From Gordius sp. MW1 (taxonomy: Eukaryota; Nematomorpha; Gordioida; Gordea; Gordiidae), in the NCBI GenBank assembly GCA_964036665.1, contig OZ038530.1, positions 20,730,001 to 20,794,000 on the forward strand: a stretch of 64,000 bases of DNA. Reading direction: 5' to 3'. Within the stretch, counting starts at the first letter, position 1; each line of letters opens with the position of its first letter. A model generated the notes under the pieces. The model was not told the origin of the DNA. It was given only the letters and a program-made list of their open reading frames with translations, and did not search any database. The position numbers were made by a program, and so were the translations under genes. Shown piece after piece: positions 46,800-57,100 of the stretch.

Positions 46800-47000
46800 G
46801 TTTAAATTATACGCATCAACATAGGCGTAGCCAGGATTGCCTCATGGGGGGGGGGCGTTTCCAATAAATTTTTAAATGATACTATTAAACAAAAATTTAT
46901 TAAGCTTATATCCAGTAGTGACGGAGGTAGGGCTATCTAATTAAGGGGGGGAGGGGTAAATTTTGTGTCAAAGAATTTGGTTTAACAAAAACTTATTAAA
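46800..47000. repeat. GGGCGTAGCC-type element remnants
   Basis: 46822-46860 reads ATAGGCGTAGCCAGGATTGC and a G run. 46918-46960 has GACGGAGGTAGGG and another G-rich stretch. Only one end of each element is recognisable. Confidence 0.5.
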
Positions 47001-47063
47001 ATTATATAAATTCAATATCTATGAAGGATTTTTGGTCAAAAATGCATTAATCCATAAGCAAAA

Positions 47064-47505
47064 TATCTTCAGAGACACAAATTGCAACTCTTTCCAATTT
47101 TTCTGTTTGCTCTAATTTTATTGTTTTTTAATGTATATATTGTTTATTTGAACGTAAGAACATTATAAAAACGAAGTGTTAAAATTCGAAAAATATAAGA
47201 GCGGGTATAAAAAAAAATTATAATTAAAAAGCGTCGCATGTGTCATCTAATAAAAGAGGCCAGCTGTTGGCCAGGGATTTAAAATTGTACTTGGCGATAA
47301 AGATACCAATTTTTTGTTTGAGTAAAAAATTTGTGGAATATTTAGAGGGCGGGCAGCGACGGCTGATTACTTTAAAAAGCTTGATGGCGGCAGGACCAAA
47401 AGTCCCAGAACACGAGGCAACGATAGGGGTAAAGATATTGGAGGGCCTGGTTATCTTCAGAGACACAAATTGCAACTCTTTCCAATTTTTCTGTTTGCTC
47501 TAATT
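47064..47505. repeat. 54-bp perfect direct repeats, 388 bp apart
   Basis: The 54 bases from TATCTTCAGAGACACAAATT to GTTTGCTCTAATT occur identically at 47064-47117 and 47452-47505. The interval carries the decayed coding remnant shared with 6241-6335 (minus strand 47475-47224). A recent local duplication is likely. Confidence 0.8.
47224..47475 (-). pseudogene. Decayed coding remnant, second copy of the 6241-6335 family
   Basis: The minus strand reads VASCSGTFGPAAIKLFKVIS, then GIFIAKYNFKSLANSWPLLL and DDTCDAF. The last part aligns with LLANYNFKSFADSWPIL and EDPLDDAI at 6335-6241. The protein family is not recognised. It probably belonged to a transposable element. Confidence 0.5.
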
Positions 47506-47889
47506 AGGGCCATTGTTTAAACTAAGCACTTGCATTGGCCTTTTAGCCTTAATCCCACCAGAACCAATAATTGTCCCGCCCGGGACCGTTTAAATTAAAT
47601 TAAAGCCCGAGTTCGCCCCGCTGCTAAAATTTGGCTTGTAACAGCATCTTCCTCGTTTAATTTTTTAGAGGTTGAGATAATTTTTTAGGGAAATAATTAA
47701 GAATTAAATAACTTCTTATTAGAAAACACGCACTCGGGACGACATAAATTTTTTGTATAAATAATGTTATAATTATTAGATTTCATCTAAAATGAAATAT
47801 CAAATTAATTAAGATAATATATTATTTCTATATGCGCAACACACACAAGACTCTTTTTACTTTTTTCCGTATATTTTGAAACAAAATTC

Positions 47890-47965
47890 TTTTTTTTTGT
47901 CAATGGGGGGGGGGATCCTAACTCGAAACCCCCCCCCCCCCCCCCCCTTCTTCCCTACGCTACTG
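47890..47965. repeat. Paired G and C homopolymer tracts
   Basis: A G run of about 11 (47906-) is followed within 30 bp by a C run of about 19, then CTTCTTCCCTACGCTACTGC. It could form a strong hairpin and resembles a collapsed CATGGGCGTAGCC-type element. Confidence 0.5.
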
Positions 47966-48315
47966 CGCATCAAAATTAACGCATCTCACTACTATTCTTT
48001 TACGTCGCATACTCCTATACATCAAAAGTTTACATATACATAAAAGGTTAGCTTTTTCTAATTCTAGATCTAATTTTATGTAACAATTATAATGATTACC
48101 CGATAAAGTTAAGTTTGAAATAAGTTACTGTGGCAGGGGCTGAATCTCTAATGCTTAAGGCATTAGGTATTATATAAGGACTAACTCTAACTAATTTATA
48201 AAGTTATTTTTCTAAATTAAAATCTAGTAATCATATAATTTTACTAATTTTGAATATTCTTGTAAATTAGACAAGGGATGTGTGATACAAACAGAAAAGC
48301 AATAAATGTTAAATA

Positions 48316-49860
48316 TTATTTGACAACTTTTTTAAGCTGAGATCGTTTAGCTACCATTTCTTCCATAACGTCATCCCACGTTGGCCCATTACTTTTTTCT
48401 GGTGCTATTTCTACAACTCGTCGATTTGGAGTTTCTCTGGGTAATAGTGGACCTGTTATTTGTATTTTGTCGCAATAATCAGCTGGTTTGACAGTTGTCA
48501 CTTTTCGCTCTGTCATGCGCATGCTTTCTTCCACTTTGGCCAGCACTCATTTGTAGAAATATTAAAAATATATAGAAAGTAATACGCTTTGAATAACTCT
48601 AATTTTCGTCACAAATGGAATCGATTATTGATCAGTTATTTATTTAGGTAACCGGATCATAGGAAACCGCTACTTTATAAACTTTTATAACTGTATGTGA
48701 GAATTGCTAGGGATTAGTAATGAGTCATTACTAATGACTTAATATGTTTATTTAAAAGGTAATATTTTTCATGTTATCCTGACTTAATTAGGTCAAAAAG
48801 CAAAAGATCAATAAATTTGTCTTATCATTTATTTGTTATCCTGTATCTAAATTTTGATTTTAAGATTTTGTTTTATGAAAAAAATAAAAAAAATTACATT
48901 TTATTTATTTTATATCAGAGATCTATAAAAATGCCATGATAATTAAAAAACTCTCCCAAACTTTTAATACATTTAGATACCTGGGACAGCCCAATGTCCA
49001 ACGACAAGATAGTAATAAAAGACAGCAAAAACCGTGGTTTTATAAAATATTCTTATGGCTGTAAAACCACTAGAAGAAAGCCTACTCATTTGTCCTTCAA
49101 TATTATAAATGACTGATTAATTGTGTTCTGACATTCTAATTTATTAAATATGATTTAAGATGTTCATTTTTGTATTACAATGAATCTATGTTCTTGTTAT
49201 GAAAATTTTTTTCAGGTGGGATCGGCCCCAGCATTATATACGAATATGAGTCAAAGTAGCACAACGTGAACAAATTAGTGACGAAATTCGATGTTATTCT
49301 GTGCTACTTTGACCGATCCCCATTAATAACTATTATTAAACCGGGCGGGAAATCTATGCAAAGCGGATTCTATAAGGGCAAAAATAGGTCAATTTTGGAC
49401 CGAGCCGAGTTTAGGCTTTTTGTATTTGCAGTCCTCTGAATTATAAATCTCTTTATTTTTATTAATTTCTGCGTGGATAGTTAGTTATCTTATGTAAAAA
49501 TCATGGCATGCCCTATTAATTAGCCAGGTAAAATATTAGGGTCAGCCAATTTAATTTTCACGATGCTTTTAAATAATGTCTGTAAAAAAATACGTACGAA
49601 ATAATGCAAAAATGGTTTTTACATTGATCATAGCCCTCTTGCGTTTTTTTCATCCAATAACGCACCAGGCGTTCATTATTCTTTTGCTGCTTAGCTATAT
49701 CTTCGAGACGAGTTAGAACCATTCGCTCAAACAAATAATTCGGTTGCGCTTCAAGCTTTTGATTCAAATCTTTCATAGCATATTCTTTGGCTAAAGCTCT
49801 CACTATTCTACCTTTAGTTTTTTCGGCCCAGTAATCATAATCATAACTGTTGGGGTTCAT
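48316..49860 (-). CDS. Unrecognised two-exon gene, 155-residue charged protein
   Basis: Exon 1 is 49860-49623 and exon 2 48545-48316, joined in phase 1 by a GTAAAA donor and an AAATGAG acceptor. The product begins MNPNSYDYDYWAEKTKGRIV, has helical charged stretches (FERMVLTRLEDIAKQQKNNE and RLVRYWMKKTQEGYDQLLAK across the junction) and ends WDDVMEEMVAKRSQLKKVVK. There is no signal peptide or membrane segment. The balanced composition, clean frame in repeat-rich DNA and phase-compatible splice sites argue for a real gene. I do not recognise the family; a coiled-coil or mitochondrial accessory protein is a guess only. It is transcribed toward NDUFB4 (convergent). A small foldback element lies in the intron. 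Confidence 0.7.
49250..49313. mobile_element. Short foldback element 4 (GTCAAAGTAGCAC ends)
   Basis: GTCAAAGTAGCACAA at the left faces CTGTGCTACTTTGAC at the right across about 35 bp. The arm word matches the foldback at 18445-18660. It lacks a telomere-like core and is in the intron of the minus-strand gene. Confidence 0.7.
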
Positions 49861-49936
49861 AACTTTTAAATCTAATCTGAACTAGGTTCCCATTCTTTTG
49901 GTCTACGTTTTTAATATCACGATTAGCTAAGGTTGA

Positions 49937-50330
49937 TTGAAAGAAATCATTATAAATATGAGAGAAGGCGAGATACAAATAGACTGCATTGTTGCGTCAC
50001 ATTTTTTGTTTTTTGCATACAAACTTCATTTTTATAAAGCTGCCAAATTTTGTCTTCAAATCGATATAATAATCCAATACACTCCAACTTTTAAAAAAGT
50101 AGAGCCAAGAATTAATATTTACAAGGATCCAAGCTAGTAACTTATAACTACAAATGGTTTTATACGATTACTAAAGGTATAATTTATGATATTATAAATC
50201 ATAATTAAATGTAAAAACCATTTTAGTATAATATCCATGAAAAGTTAAATATTTGCACAGTAATAAATTGGAAATTCGACATCATTATATGCGTCTATAA
50301 CCGTTAATATGCTATCTTAACTGGTTACCT
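49937..50330. other. No gene seen
   Basis: AT-rich DNA upstream of the minus-strand gene; it should hold that gene's promoter, but no motif stands out. The short frame here has no domain-like features. Confidence 0.4.
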
Positions 50331-50539
50331 ATGTTGGTGGTCAGTCCTTTTAACAATAATTTTAATGTCCATTTATATATCTGTTTATTCTCTTTTATGT
50401 TTTCATATAAGACTTTATTTTGTGATTCCATGTAAGCTTGGGAATTCTTTCAATTTTATTTAACACGTTGCCTTTATCTCGTCTTTCTAACATTTATGAT
50501 CATAATATCTAAGTCTGTTTGTTACAAGCTTTGCCTTCA

Positions 50540-50720
50540 TAAATGTTAGAAAACTATTTATTTTATCATTGCGTTTGTGCTACTCCTTGCTTCCTAACAT
50601 CCATCTTAGCAATTTCATATCCATAGATGGTAAATCTTGCTCTTGCTTTTTCCGTATAACCTATGATTTCCGGCTATAAAGTATTGGCGGTTTAATTGAA
50701 CTATACAATATGGTATATCT
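50540..50720 (-). pseudogene. Decayed LINE C-terminal fragment
   Basis: The minus strand around 50700-50560 reads PPILYSRKS and later LPSMDMKLLRWMLGSKE. This matches the (M/K)xxLRWMxG motif downstream of the reverse transcriptase in APE-type LINEs. Stops interrupt it. Confidence 0.6.
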
Positions 50721-50799
50721 TGTTTACGCTTAAGTAAACCATTTTAAATATAATTTATACCTACCATGTTCATCATAATAATTGTGGTATCCATGTAGT

Positions 50800-51650
50800 A
50801 CACCAAGATGTTTTTAATTATCGTGCAGTTTACTAAGATCTTTAATGATATGTAACGTAAAAAGGGTTTAAGAATGGTTCGGCAACTCTTGTAATAAACA
50901 GGGAATATGTCAAAGAGAGGCACTTTAACGTGGATTAACCTATACCCGGAAGTCACCAAATTTCTTTGACGCCATTTTTTGATTACTTTTCTTTTTAAGT
51001 ACGCCATCAACATCTGCTATAAATTCCTTAGCTCTGTCTGAAGATCTCCGGACCATTCATCGTTCAATCAAGCTCAGCACCCAGGGGGAGAAAACAACAT
51101 TTATAGATACAAAATCATTTAACAATAAATCATTATCGTACCTTCACCCCATCGCAAACCCCTCCTTTCGTAAAACCACTTATACTTTACAAAAATCCAA
51201 ATTTACAAATAATATATTCGAGTTTACAAAAAGGAGGTTATTCCAAAATTATTAATACTGTATTCAAATTTACAAAAAGGGGGTTTTACAAAAAGAGGGT
51301 TTTGCGATGGGGTATAAGTATAATAATGTTTTTTTGTTATATAATTTGTGTTTATAGTTGTCGTTTCCTCCCCCTGTGTGGTGGGCTTGATTGAACGAAA
51401 TGGTCGTGAGATCTTCAGGTATGGCTAAGGAATTGATAGCAGATGTTAATGGCGTACATAAAAAGAAAAAGTAATTGAAAATGGCGTCAAAGAAATTTGG
51501 CCATTTCCGCGTACAGGTTAATCCGCGGTAAAAGTGCCTCTCTTTGACATAAAGGTTGCAAAACCATACTTAAACCCTTAATGAGTTACATATCATCCCA
51601 AAGATCTTAGCATGCCGGACTATGATAAAAAACATCTTGGTATACCGAAA
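50800..51650. mobile_element. Large foldback element: ~370-bp imperfect inverted arms
   Basis: The left arm (about 50805-51170) and right arm (about 51300-51648) are reverse complements over most of their length. Shared blocks include ACACCAAGATGTTTTTA versus AAAACATCTTGGT at the outer ends, AAAGAGAGGCACTTT versus GTGCCTCTCTTTG, TTTCTTTGACGCCATTTT versus AATGGCGTCAAAGAAATTTG, and GTTCAATCAAGC versus GCTTGATTGAAC. The ~130-bp centre has GTTTACAAAAAGG-type repeats. The arms differ by scattered substitutions, so the element is not recent. Confidence 0.85.
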
Positions 51651-51659
51651 TAATATGAA

Positions 51660-54190
51660 AGACGTGATCTATTTAAACTTTAATGGTTGTTTTAGGTAAA
51701 TAAAATATCAATTAAATATGATAGTTTTGCAATTAAAAGTTTGATTTTTCTTAGTATATAAAAAACTCTTATAAAATTTAGAAAGACTTATTCATTTTTA
51801 AAGTGACACACGTATTTTATCTTTCACTCCTTTAGATGATTATTAATCAGGAATGAAGTTCATGCCTCTCATCATCCATATTGTAAAATAACAAATTTAA
51901 TTATTTATATATAAGATTTCTATATAAAATTACCGTGTCGAAAGGTTTTCCTCGATTTCGAAAAATAAAAAATTGTACAATCAAATAAAAAATTACGATG
52001 GAGCGTTTATATTAAATTTTGCATATGATTTAATTAAATGTGTTAGTCCCATAAATTTAAAAGTCTCTGACACCTATTCTTATAGGTTAGAAGTCCAGCG
52101 CCTAGCTAGGTTTCAAATATTTAATTTTCAATTTTTAACCCCCGTGTTGAGCTAAATATATAGCTTGAAATACTTAAAATAATACATGCATTATGGTATT
52201 AAATCTATCAGTCTATGCCTTCAATAAATTTCTCTTAAATTTTAATAGACCTTGCCATATGAGACCATACAAAAGTGCAAAGCAAATTCCTAATTATTTC
52301 GCGCGCAATATAGGAATAGATGCATTGATAGTGACCGGCAGTTTTTATTTTATTTAAATTTTTTTGAAATAATGAGATGCAAAAACATAAATATACTACG
52401 AATAAATTATTAAAAATAATTTGAGTTACATGAAATTCAGCAATTAAAGCTTAAATTTTATGAGATGCTTGAATTTTGTGGGATAAGGATAAGGAGCTGA
52501 CAGAGGAGTTAGTATCTTATTTTTATATATAGATGCTGGCACAGAATTAGAATAAAGAGTCGGATAACGATAGAAAGTTAGAATGGCAAATAAATAACTA
52601 GTAAACTTTATGGTTTGTTGACCCATTCATTTAAAAGCTGTTCGAACGATATTTGACCCATACTAGAGGTAAGATTTGAGTGGAATCTCCTGCCCGAAAC
52701 AGGACCGGTTCAATTTTTTAAATTTATTGCCCGCCTGGGCCCGCCCGAACCTTTTAAAATGTCTGCCCGGGCCCGCCTTTAATGTTAAAACTGCCCAGCC
52801 TGAAATATTAAATTTACCCGCCCAAAAATGTGCGAACCCAAATTTTTTCAACCACTATTAAACATTAAATTAATGACATTGATTAAAACAAATACAGCAA
52901 TATTTTATAATCACGGGCAAAATCAAATTTCCTATATTATTTAAAAGATAAAAGAGATACAATATTTTCAAATATAACTTTTAATTTTTAAACCCTTATA
53001 TGTCAAAAAATTGGTAGTATTTAGTCTTTCTAAAGATTTTGGCAAGTATTTATTAAAAATATTATATTATCTCTGGTACAGTCGCTCATAGTTTACAAAA
53101 TTTTAAGACTAGAACGTTTACCAATTATATAACAGCAAAATATTAATTGAGTCCGTCGAGGTTCATGAAAATGTTTAAGCAGTAATTTTTCAATTAAGAA
53201 TTTATAAATAATTTTACAGTAAATTAAATTAGATTCCCCATTTGGGTAAACCCGCTTATACCCTTACCATATAAATAAACTTCTTAATAGATAAAATCAG
53301 TTCTATTAGTCATGTTTTGTGCTCTGTTAACAGTTACTTGTTTGATGAAAACACTAATTTATCAATAGAATTTAAATGCAATTTATGAAGAATTTTTTTT
53401 TAAGCAAAAAAAGAAAGGTATGAAAATTTATTATTAAAAAATAAGTAATAGCTTAGCGATAGCGACGAGTGATAAGGGAATAAAAAGAGCGAGTTGTAAA
53501 TTAGGGAAGCTATGTTAAACCAAATTTAATTTATAATTTTTTTTTGTTATATTAGAGTTAAATTTAACACTTGCATGCATTGTGTGAATTTGGGCATAAA
53601 ATTTTTGTATTATATTTAAACAGCACATGTGAACAATCAAAGGGCTACATAAATAGAAATATTTCAAACCTTTCGATGAATGTAGGTAGGGACTTGATTA
53701 AAATAGAGGGATTCCGGCAAAGATTTTAGAAATAAATTAGGGACGGGTGGCAAATCCAGCTTCTCAACTTTTTTTATCATTTTCTATATATAATCAAATA
53801 AAAATGTAACAAAATAATACACTATCTAAATAATCTGATTAAGCCTTTGCCCGAATCTTATAATCACGCCGGTCCGGGCCCAACAGAAAATAAAAATTTA
53901 CGACAGTTGCCCGGCTCTCGGGCGGCGGGCTGGGCATTCTGGGGTCTGATCCCTATACAATTTTAAGAATATTGGTTAACTGACCGAATAGCTGCTTCCT
54001 TATATAATTGCACGTTATGTTAATCACTATTATCTAATATGGTTTGTTAGCAGCATTATAAATAAAGTGTTATTTATTACAAATTTATGTTATATATTTT
54101 TATTTTATATTATTCATTATCTGGCGTGTTTTCGAATTCCACTTTTTGACTCAATCCTATATTATCTCAGATGTGGTTTTGATTTAAAAT
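51660..54190. other. No gene seen; two GC-rich islands
   Basis: AT-rich upstream region of GTF2H1. GCCCGCCTGGGCCCGCCCG-type islands occur at about 52690-52835 and 53865-53950, of the same class as elsewhere. The frames over them are not genes. Confidence 0.5.
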
Positions 54191-54191
54191 T

Positions 54192-57100
54192 ATGAAGTCA
54201 TCGGAAGAGGTTTTAGCCTTAATAAATCATGTTAGGCATAAAAAAGTAGATGGCTCGTTGTACGTTATGTCTGAAAGAATGGCTTGGGCAGTTGAAAAGA
54301 CTCAAAACTTTTCTGTCACCTATAATTATTCCGATATAAGAAGTAATTATCAAATTGATGACCAATAAATTTTTATTTTTCAATCTTATTTCTCTGCTTA
54401 GGCTATTAGATTAAGGAATTAAAAATTTAAGCTTAAGATAAATTGTTATGCAAGTGTAATTAATAATGCTGAATTTTGGCTAAATTGTAAATTTTTATTA
54501 AGTATATTTTATATCGTATTATTTTCTCTCAAGGATAAATTCTTATTTTTGTGAATATGACAGCTTATTTATAAAATTATAATATAAATGCCTTATATAT
54601 ATTAAAAATGAATTTAATTTATATTAATTTAAATATTAGCACAAAAAATCTCACCAGATGGTAAAGTAAAAATTCAACTTCAAATAGTTCTGCATACTGG
54701 TGAGACTGCCAATTTTCATTTTAACTCACCTGAAGGCCAAGAAAAGGAATTAAATGACAGAAAAAAGGTCAAAGAATTATTACAACAATTACTGCCACGT
54801 TTTAGAAAACAATTAGATGCAGAATTAGAAGAAAAAAATATTCTATTACAACAAAATCCTCAACTTTTTATTTTGTACAAAGAATTAGTTGTTACCCAAG
54901 TATGTGATACTTTATAGAAGTGTAATTAAATGTGATAGTTTTTTTCATTAATGTTGATAAACATTAATTAGAATAGGAGGGTCTATAAATGTCACTTCTA
55001 AGTGTAAACTTTAGGAAAAAAGCTAGCTTTGTTTTTACCATAATTGAGATTTTGTATCGATTTGTAAAGTTAAATTTTTACCCTAAACATGCTTTAATAA
55101 ACAACATTTTTAACCCTGGCTGAGCTCAGGTTGGGTAAATCAGAAGATTAAACCTCAAGCCTAATTTTAATTTTTGCAAATTTTACTTACCATCATATAA
55201 ATTTAACATAAAAAAAATAGTTTTGATTTAAACTATATTTGGTATTTGCAAAGTATTTAAACCATTAAAAATACTATTAAGCTGTTAAAATATATGTATA
55301 AACGTGTATTTAGATAATAAGCCCCGAAGAATTTTGGGATAATTATGCCAAAAAATATAAAGGCAAGGCTAGAGACGAGATGATCCCAAACTCTATCGAG
55401 AATACTTCAAATGAAAAGTTCTCAGCATTAGGTGATTCAGAACAACAATCTGTTGGTGTATCTGCATCCTTCCTCTCAGATTTAATTCCTGAATCTGATG
55501 GAGCAAATGGCATCAAATACAATTTAACTACAGATATTATTGATTCTATCTTCAGAACGTACCCTTCTGGTTGGTACTAATTATTTAATTTTCATTTAGA
55601 TAGGAAGACATGGGCGTAGCCAGGGGGTGGCAGGGAGGGGCGGCTGCCCCCCTTTAAATCCAGGATTTTTTTTTTTAAATTTGAGATAATTGTGGGTGAA
55701 ATAAAAAATATTATTTTGCCATTAATATTGCCCCCCTCTAATTCCAAACCTGGCTACGCCCATGTAGAAAGGTAAGTTAGTTTGGTTTAGTTTGAATTGG
55801 GCATTAAATTTTTAAGCTTTTAGTATTATTCGTTCTTAAACTAGGGTATTTAAACGCGTTTTTGACTCGACTCTAGGCCCCTGTTAAGCAATAAATCATT
55901 TATAGGACACATTTAACAAATCTTTAATTTTGCATGATATTCTTATTTTGATTTTTTGGGGGTTAAAATAGCATTTGATTTGTTAATGTTTTCTCAATAA
56001 ATTGTCTAATCTTTCATTATTTTTATTGTGGTATCTTCCACCCCTTTAAGCCCCACCCCCTTACGTGTGTGTTATCCGATAATTTATATATGCGTCCCCC
56101 CCCACACACATACGCGTAATTTTTACTCCTAATTCTGAGGATTCACGATTGTTAGTTTCTTTAATATAAATAGATACGATTTTTATTGCCCCTCTTTAGC
56201 GACTATTATTGCCTCTCTTACTCGGATATATATTTTTTAGAGTAAACATTTCGGAGAAAATGTGAGCGCGAATTAATTTATTTCGCGATATTTTCGCGGA
56301 CATTACTCGCAGACTCCTAAATGAATAAATAAAAATTTTCTGAGTTGGTTTTGATTTTTCGGTATTATAAATAGCAAATAAATTCTTCGCCATCCTGACT
56401 AATTGAATCCCTTTAACTTCAATAAAACCTTAATTTCTGAGGATTTATTAATGATTTTGCAGCTTAGAAAAGCATGGGCGTAGCCAGCATTGGAATTAGA
56501 GGGGGGCAAAAATGATTTAGGGACGTGCAAATTTTTTTTGAAATTTTAGCCTTAATTTAAATTTTGATAAATTTTTGGATTTAGAGGGGGCAGCCGTCCC
56601 TCCCTGCCCCCTTCCCTTGGCTACGCCCATGTCGGCAAGTCTAACCAAATGCTTCCCCCCCCCCCCATAAAGACAAAAAATATTTTAATATTTATAAATA
56701 AAATTAAGGCCAAAATTTAGGTATTAATTGCCTTTGTTTACTACTATTTTAAATGGCCTTCCCTCGCATTTTTATTGAAACGATCAATAGCTGTCTTAAT
56801 TGCAAAATTTAATTTTAAATCTTTTTTGGATTCCTTGCCTCTTCTAAAAGAGGAAGATGAAGACCTACTCATATAATGTTTTTTAATGTTAATAATACCA
56901 TTATTATATAATAGTAGTATTCAATATTATGTTTAGATGTATATATCAACAAATTAACTTTATCTCTAAATTTTTCAACCCTTAGTGAGGAAAAAGTATG
57001 GCGAATTTGTGCCTTACAAGATATCCGAAATGGAATTTTGGACTAAATTTTTTCAATCGCATTACTTTTACCGCGACCGAAATCTCTCGAAAGCCACTCA

